From NCBI RefSeq assembly GCF_900142605.1, contig NZ_FRBL01000004.1, positions 372,001 to 436,000 on the forward strand: a DNA stretch of 64,000 bases, written 5' to 3'. Origin of the DNA: Chitinophaga jiangningensis (lineage in GTDB: Bacteria > Bacteroidota > Bacteroidia > Chitinophagales > Chitinophagaceae). Every line of letters starts with the position of its first letter. Positions within the stretch are counted from its first letter, which is position 1. The notes below the pieces were generated by a model. It saw only the letters and a program-made list of their open reading frames with translations, had not been told where the DNA came from and searched no databases. The position numbers and the translations under genes were made by a program. This document shows, in pieces, positions 7,198 to 15,589 of the stretch.

Positions 7198-9810
7198 TTA
7201 TTTTTTCTGCTGCGACAAATAAGTAACCAACGATGCAAATTCATCATACGATAACGCATTGGCCAGCCCAGTAGGCATCATTGAAGTTTTCATTTCCTTG
7301 CGACTTACGATATCGCTGGTTTTCACGGTAGTTACCGTGCCGCTGATATCTCTCATAACCACTTTAGCAGCTGTTTCCTCTGTCACAAAGCCCATGTAGG
7401 ACTTATTACCCTTCGCGGTGATCATTACAGTAGCAAAACCCTGAGAAATAGAGGCATTGGGTTTCAGAATAGATTCAGCGATCTGCTCTCTGTTCATGAT
7501 AGATCCGATTTGCCCCATGAACGGGCCTTTCATCAGCTCTCCCTTATTGATACTATGGCAGGCAATACAACCCTGTGTAGTAAACAATGCTTTTCCTTTG
7601 GTGGGATCACCTTTTAGTTTGTTTACGGCCAGCAGCACATCTTCGATAGAGGACTTACCCACCTGACCTTTTTTACTTTTAATTTTTTCGAGGTCAACCT
7701 TAGGTTCGTTTGACGCAGCCGCTACTGCAGTTTTAGCAGGTGCAAAAGCAGGAATATCCATTCTGTTGCGGGCATCCAGGTCTCTGAAAAAGGCCAGTCC
7801 TGCAGGTCCTTTCTTCAACGACACTGACTTGAGGAATTTTTCAATTGCAGGAGATGATTCCCATTTCACCGCTTTATAGTACGGGCCATGTGAATCGGGA
7901 CGGGTACCCCACCACCAGGAAGCGTCATAGGCATCTTCTTTTTTGTAGAGTCGCGCCAGTGTAACAAGTATCTGCTGCCTTTGCTGCTCCGTTTTTGCGA
8001 CCTGGTAAGCACTTATAAGGCCATTCACTACTTTAGGCTCGTGCATATAACGCGATGCCCATAACGCCAGGGTGCCGTTCTTGCTATTGATAGCCGCTAC
8101 CACTGAATCCGTAGCATGAAGTGCAAGCAATGACCTTACTGCCAGGTGAGGCAGTACGATGGCAGCATTAGGTGTAGCATGCGGACCTTCTGCAGTTTTC
8201 ACAGGCGCTTTGAAAGAAGCCGGCACTTTGGTTTCCAGCAATGCACCCGCTGTTTCGGTGCGTTCCAGGCGTCCCAATCCAATAATTGCCGCTGCCTGTA
8301 CCCTTGGTGAGAGATCTTTTAATCCTGCCAGGAAAGGGGCGGTTGGAACATCTTTCACCCATGCCTTTCTATCTGCCAATGCACGCAGTGCATGCTCTCT
8401 TACATCGGCATCGTTGGTGAGCGTAACCAAAGCAGGGATACCAGCTTCGCCGGCAGCCTGTGCGTAGGTATAGATGCCGGCTACACGTGCATACACCGGC
8501 AATTGTGCATCCGTGGCTACTGCCAGCGCTGCGTCACTTGCCTGTTTATCAGCACGGGCAATCAACTCCTGCGATGCGCTCAACCGGGCTACTGCACTGG
8601 CTGATTTCAATAAGCCGGCTAGTGCGTTTATATCAGATTTACTGACATCAGGAAAGGCCTGGTAAGTCCAGTTTGCAGGAACCGCGCGAATTATATAACC
8701 TTTATCGGGACTGCCGGAATAGCCAGCGCCATCCCATGCTGATAAATATAATCTTCCGGAACCATCCACATCGAGGTCCGTGATTTGCGGGAGCTCGATG
8801 AATTCTTCATCCTTCTGGGTAAAGGTGGCACCATCAGGTGTCACCCGATGGATATACAACATGCTGCGTCCCCAGTCAGCCATCATAGGAACGTTGTTGA
8901 ATTTAGCAGGCCAGTTGGGCTCTGCCATATACAGTGCACCCGTGCCGGAGCCGCCGCCGAGGTCGGCCAGCGCAGGAATGATTTCATCTGTAAAATGCTG
9001 AAACAGGACAGGGTAGCCATATTCACCTGACTGCAGGTGATGCGAAAAACGCACATTCCATCCACCACCATCATTGGTATTCTCTCTTGTAAACACGTTC
9101 ATGTAAGGATCTATGGCTACATCATATACATTTCGTGTTCCGTGGGTGTAAACTTCCAGCTCCGTACCGTCGGGACGTACACGAATAATGCCCCCTCCCA
9201 GCATGGTCAGCTTTTTGCCGGAACGGTCTGTTGCATTATGAAATCCGAAGTCACCAACCGCGATGTAGATCCAACCATCGATACCCATACGGATACCATT
9301 GGTGGCATGGTCTGTACCGCGCTCCTGAATATATTTGGTGTTGCTCAGGTTTTCAACAAGGGGCTTTGGCGGGCCATCTGCCTTTCCGTCTCCATCTTTA
9401 TCTTCGAACAGCACCAACGCCATCCCCGTTGCTTTCTTTGTTTCCGGCGAAAAGGTTGTATGGAGCACAAAAACCTGGTTGCCCTGCACAAGAATACCAC
9501 GTGGATTATCGACCGTAGCAAATTCAATATGCCGGTCCATTTTACCATCATTATCGGTATCAATGAGTTTAAGGATGCGCCCCTTGCCGGGGTCTTTTCC
9601 CAAAGAGCCAATCATATCTACCCCTACAAATACCTCACCGGTAGGTGCTACTGCCAGGCATGCCGGGCTGGGTGTTACATCGGGGCCTGCAAATCTTGAA
9701 ACAGTTAATTCAGGAGGATAAGGTAAAGCCGCCGGCGTGCTTCCCAGAAACATTTTAGCCCCCAACAGGATTGCTGCGGAACAAGCCAGGCCAAAAGAAA
9801 TTTTCATCAT
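7198..9810 (-). CDS. Secreted dehydrogenase-like beta-propeller with HEAT repeats and haem-binding CxxCH domain
   Basis: The 870-residue protein starts MMKISFGLACSAAILLG, an export signal. Residues about 35-400 form a sugar-dehydrogenase-like propeller of the PVC-type 'membrane-bound dehydrogenase' family (PSPACLAVAPTGEVFVG, DHATNGIRMGIDGWIYIAVGD, HGTRNVYDVAIDP). Residues about 410-620 are HEAT-like helical repeats. The C-terminus is a cytochrome c domain with CIACH at residues 748-752 and a distal Met-containing stretch. It probably acts in the periplasm, passing electrons from a substrate to a haem c. The substrate is unknown. It stands alone inside the segment bounded by the tRNA repeats. 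Confidence 0.85.
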   Translation of the reverse strand: MMKISFGLACSAAILLGAKMFLGSTPAALPYPPELTVSRFAGPDVTPSPACLAVAPTGEVFVGVDMIGSLGKDPGKGRILKLIDTDNDGKMDRHIEFATVDNPRGILVQGNQVFVLHTTFSPETKKATGMALVLFEDKDGDGKADGPPKPLVENLSNTKYIQERGTDHATNGIRMGIDGWIYIAVGDFGFHNATDRSGKKLTMLGGGIIRVRPDGTELEVYTHGTRNVYDVAIDPYMNVFTRENTNDGGGWNVRFSHHLQSGEYGYPVLFQHFTDEIIPALADLGGGSGTGALYMAEPNWPAKFNNVPMMADWGRSMLYIHRVTPDGATFTQKDEEFIELPQITDLDVDGSGRLYLSAWDGAGYSGSPDKGYIIRAVPANWTYQAFPDVSKSDINALAGLLKSASAVARLSASQELIARADKQASDAALAVATDAQLPVYARVAGIYTYAQAAGEAGIPALVTLTNDADVREHALRALADRKAWVKDVPTAPFLAGLKDLSPRVQAAAIIGLGRLERTETAGALLETKVPASFKAPVKTAEGPHATPNAAIVLPHLAVRSLLALHATDSVVAAINSKNGTLALWASRYMHEPKVVNGLISAYQVAKTEQQRQQILVTLARLYKKEDAYDASWWWGTRPDSHGPYYKAVKWESSPAIEKFLKSVSLKKGPAGLAFFRDLDARNRMDIPAFAPAKTAVAAASNEPKVDLEKIKSKKGQVGKSSIEDVLLAVNKLKGDPTKGKALFTTQGCIACHSINKGELMKGPFMGQIGSIMNREQIAESILKPNASISQGFATVMITAKGNKSYMGFVTEETAAKVVMRDISGTVTTVKTSDIVSRKEMKTSMMPTGLANALSYDEFASLVTYLSQQKK

Positions 9811-10086
9811 AATTATTCACCGTATTAATAAGATAGTATTAAGTAGTGCCTGTAAGAGGCAGGGGTAATATAGAAAAAATACGCAGCAAGGGTAGAAATT
9901 ATGTGGGGAATGGCAATGCAGGGCTCCCAAAAGGCGATAATACCTTTTTCGTTTATACGTTACAGGGAGTAAATCCGGTATAGGTGGTATGTGAATTATC
10001 CTGACGAAGGCTTGACCCGTACTGTAAGACGTTTATTTCATCGATTACTTTTTGGTAAAATAATTACAACCTCAGTTTTGCTGATA

Positions 10087-10608
10087 CTAGATTTTTTCAA
10101 TCGAGGTAATTATAATCCCTCTGAAACAATCATCCGCACACCCTTTTAGTACATATCCACAATTGGACAACATGCCGTTGTTTTTTGCCTCAAAATAAAC
10201 ATCAGCATCCGATCTTTTCACCAGCCATTCCTGCTGGGCTTGTTGGTAGATTTCATCCAGTGTAACGGCTTTGAATCCCCCTGTATTTGTATTGATGGCG
10301 GCCTCCTCTTCTTCCCATTGTTCATATATCACGATTGCAGACGGTTGATTGCGATCAGGGCCCTTAGCCACATAGGAACGATGCATAATTTTTCCGGATT
10401 GCACCGTAATGGTTGTGGCTGTACTGAGTCCCGTCCAGGAAACTGTGGTGACCTGATAACGATAGGAATTACCAGTGGCTTTCTTAAAATCAATCCAGGC
10501 ATTATAACTTTTTTGAAAGTCGCTTTTATATTCGATCTTATCCTTTTTACAGGCTACAAACAATAGTGAGGTTAATAACAAAACAGTTGTGTAAATAACA
10601 TTTTTCAT
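10087..10608 (-). CDS. Hypothetical lipoprotein
   Basis: The 173-residue protein has a lipoprotein signal (VLLLTSLLFVACKK, lipid-bearing Cys at residue 20) followed by a compact beta-rich domain. The pattern 'Y-R-Y-x-V... W' early on and a closing GYVLKGCADDC...GIIITSIEKI resemble small immunity-like or DUF6174-type lipoproteins, but the match is weak. Three Cys near the C-terminus could form disulfides. No operon partner is evident; the CxxCH gene lies downstream on the same strand 276 bases away. Confidence 0.65.
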   Translation of the reverse strand: MKNVIYTTVLLLTSLLFVACKKDKIEYKSDFQKSYNAWIDFKKATGNSYRYQVTTVSWTGLSTATTITVQSGKIMHRSYVAKGPDRNQPSAIVIYEQWEEEEAAINTNTGGFKAVTLDEIYQQAQQEWLVKRSDADVYFEAKNNGMLSNCGYVLKGCADDCFRGIIITSIEKI

Positions 10609-10768
10609 ACAAGTGGTTTAAGGGGTGTAACGGAGGGGGAGCGACTATTGTTACAGGATTAACTTATCGAGTGCATAATATTCCGTAAGCCGCCTGGCAT
10701 CATTTAATTTAGCCACTCCAGCCATCTTCCAGACAGAAATCTTATCTTTAGTAAGTAGAAATATTCAT

Positions 10769-10843
10769 ATGAAGGATTTCAAATTTGACAGCACTGCATT
10801 TAAGGTGATTGCATTCCCTAAACTATCCAATGAAACCGAATAA
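10769..10843 (+). pseudogene. 5' remnant of the small-protein gene seen at 6656
   Basis: A 24-codon frame reads MKDFKFDSTAFKVIAFPKLS... and stops at 10841-10843. The first 12 codons match the start of the 6656 gene except for R-to-S at residue 8. After that the match is lost, so it looks like a truncated second copy of the same module. It overlaps the start of the following lipoprotein gene. Confidence 0.6.
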
Positions 10844-11699
10844 CCTTGTATTACTGTTAACCGGAATCCTGCTAATGCACGCTGTCATATTCAACTCGTG
10901 CAAACACGAAGCGGGTGAACTGACACCACCAACGCAACCTCCAACACTGCCTTCACCAGGCAAGTATCTGGTAAGCGCTATTTACGTAAACGGCATCCCA
11001 AAGGATACCCTGATTTATAACGACGCCAGGCAGGTAATCCGCAGGTGGGAGTTTGTACCTTTTTACCGAAAATTTATTGACTATATTGACTATACTTATA
11101 ACACAAACGGCTATGTGAAATTGGCCGATTACTACACCTATATTGGCGGCAGCATGCTGCATACCAAACGCGATTCTGTCAGTATCAGTACAGGTGAAAT
11201 GACTACCTACACCACCCTATTCCGGGGTGATGGAACGGTTTCCGGCTATGACACCGTGCAATATACCACCGACACCTACAACCAGCTGAACCTGGCAGTC
11301 AAAGGCGCGCAGGGCATTATTTACAGCAAGTACACTTATAACGACAGAGCAATGACCGGCTACAGGTACAAAATCACTGTCCCCGGCAGCATCCCAATCG
11401 ACCGAAATTATGCTTTTGAATACAGCACCAATACAAATCCGCTATATCCTATTACATTGGCCAATCCACTGCTAATGCGTACACTGGTGAAAGATATTTA
11501 CCCGTATCCCATGGACACAGTACTGCCCTGGCTCGCCAGCCAGCACTACGTAAATAAAATCACCTACACCGCTGAAACAAAGCCACCTGTTACCAGTGCC
11601 GTTACCTACACCTACACAGATACTACCAGGTTTGCTGCCAGCCAATATCTGCCAGCCCTGGGCATCACCATCAATTACAGGTACAAAGTGATCAGGTAG
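10830..11699 (+). CDS. Hypothetical lipoprotein with Tyr/Thr-rich beta repeats
   Basis: The start at ATG 10830 gives MKPNNLVLLLTGILLMHAVIFNSCKHE, a lipoprotein signal with the lipid Cys in FNSC. The 289-residue mature part has a Pro-rich linker (LTPPTQPPTLPSPGK) and many alternating Tyr/Thr strands of the type YTYNTNGYVKLADYYTY and YKYTYND. These resemble YD/RHS-like or DUF4595-type beta-strand repeats often found in Bacteroidota surface lipoproteins. Function is not known. It is probably anchored in the outer membrane. A methyltransferase gene follows 63 bases later. Confidence 0.7.
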   Translation: MKPNNLVLLLTGILLMHAVIFNSCKHEAGELTPPTQPPTLPSPGKYLVSAIYVNGIPKDTLIYNDARQVIRRWEFVPFYRKFIDYIDYTYNTNGYVKLADYYTYIGGSMLHTKRDSVSISTGEMTTYTTLFRGDGTVSGYDTVQYTTDTYNQLNLAVKGAQGIIYSKYTYNDRAMTGYRYKITVPGSIPIDRNYAFEYSTNTNPLYPITLANPLLMRTLVKDIYPYPMDTVLPWLASQHYVNKITYTAETKPPVTSAVTYTYTDTTRFAASQYLPALGITINYRYKVIR

Positions 11700-11762
11700 G
11701 CAAAAAATCACCGCTATTTAACTTCCGGTACGCCGCTTTACCTTGTTGCACAACCTGTATTT

Positions 11763-12602
11763 ATGGAAAGCAAACAATATAAAGTGCCGGCTACCTCTAC
11801 CCTCATCATGCAATATGCCGGGGAGGTATACAATTCTCCACTGGAACAGCAGTATTTGTCGCGGCTCAACTACAGCCAGGTGGGTGCCCTGGGCGAACTA
11901 CTGGAGGGAATTTATCCCCTGTTTAAAGAAGTGGTGCAATTGCGTAAACGAAGTGTGCGTTCATTCCTGCGTAAGCGTTTGATAGAGCGCCAGGATGAGC
12001 AGATTTGTATTTTGGGCGCAGGGCTTGACCCACTCGCTATTCATCTTCTCTCCCAATATAATAACCAGATCAGGAAAATATTTGAGGTTGACAGTAGTTA
12101 TATGGCGATTAAACAGGAACTATATAATTCTCTGGGACTGGACACCGGTAAGGTCGCATTTGTAAATCACAACCTTGCCGACGCCGGCTCGCTGATACCG
12201 GCGTTGGAGCTGGCCGGGTTTGATTCCCATCTCCCTACCACCATTATATTTGAAGGCATAATACACTATATCACCAATGAGGAATTTGTAAGATTGATGA
12301 AACAATTTTCCACTCCCGACAAGCGAAACAAAATGATTATGGATTACACGCTGGACCCGCAATCGGTACCGTTTGCCAGCCGACCCGTACATCAGGAGCT
12401 GCTGGATATCTTCGAAAATTTTATTCAGGGGAGATTTAACCGTAACAACCGGGGAGAGCTATTGCAACTGACCATTGAATTTGGTGCAGTAAATCAGACC
12501 TTCAGAAGCATGCAGGCAATCCAGGCGGTGGAAACCGGCCGCAGTAAGGACTTTCACGACACCGGCGACGGTCTGATAGAGATGGTGTTTATGTCGCTCT
12601 AA
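11763..12602 (+). CDS. Class I SAM-dependent methyltransferase, leucine carboxyl methyltransferase (PPM/LCMT) family
   Basis: The 279 residues contain the SAM-binding motif QICILGAGLDPLAIHLL and the acidic strand-2 end FEVDSS. The LCMT-type motif IIFEGIIHYIT follows. Bacterial members methylate carboxyl or hydroxyl groups of small metabolites, sometimes polyketides; the substrate is not predictable here. The start ATG 11763 (MESKQYKVPATS) fits the family N-terminus. Its stop overlaps that of the convergent J-domain gene by 4 bases. Confidence 0.85.
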   Translation: MESKQYKVPATSTLIMQYAGEVYNSPLEQQYLSRLNYSQVGALGELLEGIYPLFKEVVQLRKRSVRSFLRKRLIERQDEQICILGAGLDPLAIHLLSQYNNQIRKIFEVDSSYMAIKQELYNSLGLDTGKVAFVNHNLADAGSLIPALELAGFDSHLPTTIIFEGIIHYITNEEFVRLMKQFSTPDKRNKMIMDYTLDPQSVPFASRPVHQELLDIFENFIQGRFNRNNRGELLQLTIEFGAVNQTFRSMQAIQAVETGRSKDFHDTGDGLIEMVFMSL

Positions 12603-13255
12603 CGAAGCTGCTGTTTGGCAGTACGAATACAACCCACTACCCTGCCGTTTTGAAAAAACACGGTATACTTACTGTACACCCAGATTTCCAGCCCGCCTTG
12701 CCCATAAACTTTTGTATCCGGCTCACCAATGATATTCCTCACATCATCGTTGGTATCATTGGCCTGAAAGCCAAGATCAGTCGTATTCATGTCTGATTGA
12801 ATAATGATGCCCGAGGGGTTGCCGGCCTTTAGCCGGGATGCCAGGTTATCCTCTTTTCCGAAAATAACTCCGAGGACAATGATCACTACTATACCAGCGG
12901 CTACGGCCAGTTTAAGGTACAAGTCCCGTTTTACCTGCTTCGGTGATGGCGGTGGCGGCTCAGCTGCAGCAGGCTGCGGGCGGCTGTAAGTACTATTACC
13001 GGTGTTGGTGCTGCTGGTGGTATTATAATATTGCCGGTAGATGTTAGCGCGGAGGATATCATCATAGTTTCGTTTACGCACCGGGTCTTTCAGCTGCTCA
13101 TACGCGTGTTGAACGATCTTAAACTTTTCTTCTGCGGCCCTGTTGCCCTGATTGAGGTCGGGGTGATACTGTTTGGAAAGACGTCTGTGCGCGGCCTTCA
13201 CATCTTCCATGGCGGCGAAATTATGCAGTTCCAGCAGTATATAGTAATTGATCAT
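12599..13255 (-). CDS. J-domain (DnaJ-like) membrane protein
   Basis: Residues 1-65 form a J-domain with the invariant HPD at 31-33 (KQYHPDLNQG), which stimulates a DnaK-type ATPase. A Ser/Thr/Pro-rich linker follows, then one membrane segment (about 117-135, LAVAAGIVVIIVLGVIFG). A C-terminal domain of about 75 residues has a pattern (TNDDVRNIIGEPDTKV...WVYSKYTVFFQNGRVVG) like small outer-membrane assembly or SmpA/OmlA-type folds. The topology places the J-domain in the cytoplasm and the tail in the periplasm. The client is unknown. Confidence 0.88.
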   Translation of the reverse strand: MINYYILLELHNFAAMEDVKAAHRRLSKQYHPDLNQGNRAAEEKFKIVQHAYEQLKDPVRKRNYDDILRANIYRQYYNTTSSTNTGNSTYSRPQPAAAEPPPPSPKQVKRDLYLKLAVAAGIVVIIVLGVIFGKEDNLASRLKAGNPSGIIIQSDMNTTDLGFQANDTNDDVRNIIGEPDTKVYGQGGLEIWVYSKYTVFFQNGRVVGCIRTAKQQLR

Positions 13256-13342
13256 ATCGGGCTTCGTAGGCGTGTAACCGTTTGGTTATAGGTGTTAAGT
13301 TAAGAAATATCATGGCAAAACGGGCTGTCCGAAAATTTTCAG

Positions 13343-13491
13343 AAAATAAATTTTGCAGATTAAAATCAATTCCTATCTTTGCAGCCCTGTAACACAAATC
13401 AGTGATGCCCAGATGGCGAAATTGGTAGACGCACTGTGTTCAGGTCGCAGCGCTCGCAAGGGTGTGCTGGTTCGAATCCAGTTCTGGGCAC
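13343..13491 (+). repeat. 149-bp direct repeat, copy 2 (tRNA-Leu with promoter)
   Basis: Identical to 6347-6495, including the promoter (TTTG 13352-13355, TATCTTTG 13374-13381) and the tRNA. Confidence 0.95.
13407..13490 (+). tRNA. tRNA-Leu (anticodon CAG), second identical copy
   Basis: The 84-nt sequence is identical to the gene at 6411, with the same arms and anticodon. It has its own terminator directly behind it, so both copies should be active. Confidence 0.97.
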
Positions 13492-13530
13492 AAAAAAAGG
13501 TTGTAAGTATCCTACTTACAACCTTTTTTT
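13492..13530 (+). terminator. Intrinsic terminator of tRNA-Leu copy 2
   Basis: A perfect 18-bp stem (13492-13509 with 13513-13530, loop TCC) ends in a run of T. Its sequence differs from the copy 1 terminator. Confidence 0.92.
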
Positions 13531-13728
13531 CTTAGTAAATTCCGTTTCCCCGCCTTGCTTCTATTATCGTCCTCCAAATTTAATACATTGATACAGCGTG
13601 CGTGTGGGCAATGACAGCCAAATTCAGCCTTTTCCATCCGCCCTCACCAAAAATTTGGTAAGTAAAAAAATGACTGATGCAATAACTAATCACAGAGCGA
13701 CCAATCTTCAGTTACTCTCTGCTAATAT

Positions 13729-14052
13729 TTAACTAGTTACTTTTAAGTGCTGAATTTGGCCATCAATAATATCGAAATGAAATTTCAATGTGATCGGACT
13801 TCCTGGAAACGTACCGGAACACTCTGCCGACAACACACCTGAATTCCCATGCCCGGTATATTCAAGAGGTTTCATCACTGATTGGTATTTTTCATTGGAT
13901 GCTTTAATCCAAAGTGCTATAGCTTTTCGTCCCCTGTGCGTTTTACCTTCATCATAAACTACGGCTGTTTCGGAAAAACAATTTGCGTAAGTAACACTAT
14001 CAAAACTGTTTTGTGCTGCTACTAAAGCTGATACTGCTGGTGGTAAGTTCAT
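13729..14052 (-). CDS. NTF2-like (SnoaL-type) small protein
   Basis: The 107-residue protein has the cone-shaped NTF2/SnoaL pattern: an N-terminal helix (PPAVSALVAAQNSFDSVTYANCFSETAVVYDEG), a turn (HRGRKAIALWI) and C-terminal strands (ITLKFHFDIIDGQIQHLKV). Members bind or isomerise small hydrophobic substrates. It lies 20 bases behind the SDR gene and probably shares its operon and its HxlR-type regulator. Confidence 0.8.
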   Translation of the reverse strand: MNLPPAVSALVAAQNSFDSVTYANCFSETAVVYDEGKTHRGRKAIALWIKASNEKYQSVMKPLEYTGHGNSGVLSAECSGTFPGSPITLKFHFDIIDGQIQHLKVTS

Positions 14053-14072
14053 AACTTTTTATTTTGAGGTTA

Positions 14073-14855
14073 TTAAATAGTAGGCACTGTTCCGCCGTCA
14101 ATTACAAAATTTGTTCCTGTTAAATAACTGGCTCTTGGTGAAACTAAAAAACCTACCAGTTCAGCCACTTCTTCCGGTTCGGCGGGCCTGCCGTAAGGTA
14201 TCCCACCCAATGCATCCATGACACCCTGTTGAGCTGCTTCTACAGTACTATTTGCATTTCTTGCGATTTCGCCCAACCAGGCTACCGATGCAGATGTATT
14301 TATCCATCCTGGTGAAACAGTTAGCACACGGACTCCTTTTGGCGAAACTTCGTTTGATAAACTTTTACTATAATTGATCAATCCTGCTTTTGCAGCTGCA
14401 TACGGTAAAGTAGAATCGTATAGCGGTAATTTGCCCTGTATGGAAGCGATGTGAATAATAACTCCGCTTTTTCTATTGATCATTTGCGGTAAAAAACCTC
14501 TGTCAAGCCTGACAGGAGCAAGCAAATTAGCTTGTAAGGTTGATTCCCAATCCTCATCATTTAATGCGATAAAGCCGCCGGCAGGTGTTGTTGAAGAACC
14601 AAGGTTGTTTACAAGGATATCCAGTCTCCCATAACTCGATAGTACTTCGTTTATTACCTTTTGTGTGCCTGCTGCCTGACTCAAATCGGAAGGAATGAAA
14701 TGCAACCTGCTGTTTTCCTTTTCGGGTGCATTCCTTGCAGTTATAATTACCGTTGCGCCTGCTTGCAAAAGTCTTTCGGCAATTGCCCTTCCGGTTCCTT
14801 TTGTTCCACCCGTAACCAAGGCAATCTTGCCTGATAACTCATTTTGATAATCCAT
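14073..14855 (-). CDS. SDR family oxidoreductase
   Basis: Classical short-chain dehydrogenase of 260 residues. The cofactor motif is TGGTKGTG (residues 15-22), the structural motif is VNNLGSS, and the catalytic residues are Ser138, Tyr152 and Lys156 (YAAAK). The C-terminal PGWI and SYLTGTNFVIDGG motifs are present. It reduces or oxidises a carbonyl/alcohol with NAD(P)H. Together with the downstream NTF2-like gene and the divergent HxlR gene it looks like an inducible detoxification unit for reactive carbonyls or quinones; that role is inferred. Confidence 0.93.
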   Translation of the reverse strand: MDYQNELSGKIALVTGGTKGTGRAIAERLLQAGATVIITARNAPEKENSRLHFIPSDLSQAAGTQKVINEVLSSYGRLDILVNNLGSSTTPAGGFIALNDEDWESTLQANLLAPVRLDRGFLPQMINRKSGVIIHIASIQGKLPLYDSTLPYAAAKAGLINYSKSLSNEVSPKGVRVLTVSPGWINTSASVAWLGEIARNANSTVEAAQQGVMDALGGIPYGRPAEPEEVAELVGFLVSPRASYLTGTNFVIDGGTVPTI

Positions 14856-14898
14856 TTTAAATTGTTTTTAAGTTTCTTTGTGCAAATCTCTGAAGTAC

Positions 14899-14954
14899 AT
14901 TAGTTCCTAACAAGTACGGAGTTACGATTCAGATAGGGATAAATTTCTCCCTAT
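14899..14954. promoter_or_regulatory. Candidate HxlR operator region
   Basis: Between the divergent SDR and HxlR genes lie an inverted repeat ATAGGGA-N8-TCCCTAT (14933-14954) and two AGTAC copies further upstream (within 14894-14917). One or both may bind the regulator. This is inferred from position only. Confidence 0.4.
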
Positions 14955-14988
14955 TGCACACACCGTGATATAGGTTTAATTTTGCGAT

Positions 14989-15342
14989 ATGTATGAAAAG
15001 AAAGTAATACCGAATTTGAACTGTGGTCTTGATCTGATAGGTGAAGTACTATACGGCAAATGGAAGATACGTTTGCTTTGGTTTATCCATCAGGGACATA
15101 AGCGCCCAAGCGAACTGCAACGCAAAATTCCCGATGCTTCACGCAGGGTTTTGAACATGCAGTTAAATGAATTGGAAAAGCACGAACTGATTACGAGAAA
15201 AATTTATCCGGTTGTACCGCCAAAAGTAGAATACAGCCTTACCGAATTTGGTAAGACGGTAATTCCCGTGATTGCCGCCTTAGGGCAATGGGGTGATGAA
15301 CACGAAGACCGTTTACGGGATGTGATTTTAAAAAGTTTGTAA
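14989..15342 (+). CDS. HxlR family winged-helix transcriptional regulator
   Basis: The 117-residue protein has the HxlR pattern: GEVLYGKWKIRLLWFIHQGHKRPSELQRKIP then RVLNMQLNELEKHELI and a wing with YSLTEFGKTVIPVI. One Cys near the N-terminus (NLNCGLDLI) sits where redox-sensing HxlR/YodB proteins carry their sensor Cys. It is divergent from the SDR/NTF2-like operon and probably represses it. Confidence 0.9.
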   Translation: MYEKKVIPNLNCGLDLIGEVLYGKWKIRLLWFIHQGHKRPSELQRKIPDASRRVLNMQLNELEKHELITRKIYPVVPPKVEYSLTEFGKTVIPVIAALGQWGDEHEDRLRDVILKSL

Positions 15343-15356
15343 CGCCAACCAAAAAC

Positions 15357-15366
15357 GGGGGGGGGG
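15357..15366. repeat. Homopolymer of ten G
   Basis: A G10 run lies 14 bases after the HxlR stop codon, in non-coding DNA. It could be slippage-prone or an assembly uncertainty. Confidence 0.7.
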
Positions 15367-15565
15367 CAATTCCGCAATTGCCTAAGGCACATAGGCAGAT
15401 GCTATTTCACTCCCTATTTTTGACACTTAACGACCCGCCCTTAGATATTCACTTTTATATGCACTACGCACAATTACTAATTTTATTTGAATAACTATAC
15501 CGTAAATTCGGTATTTAGATTAAAACAAAGCGAATTATGGCTAAATGCGTTTTATTACTACCCAA

Positions 15566-15573
15566 TAACTTTG
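15566..15573 (+). promoter_or_regulatory. -7 element TAACTTTG of the oxidoreductase gene
   Basis: A perfect TAnnTTTG lies 17 bases before the ATG at 15590. A clear -33 element is not visible, which could mean activator dependence. Confidence 0.5.
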
Positions 15574-15589
15574 AACAAAAATAATAGTA

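Noticed and set aside
9037..9699. Long plus-strand open frame opposite the CxxCH protein gene
   Set aside because: Shadow frame in high-GC coding DNA. The minus-strand protein has clear domains and a signal peptide.
6347..13491. Integrative element inserted in tRNA-Leu
   Set aside because: Integration normally duplicates only a tRNA 3' end. Here the promoter and whole gene are duplicated and no integrase or mobility gene is seen, so I report only a segment flanked by repeats.
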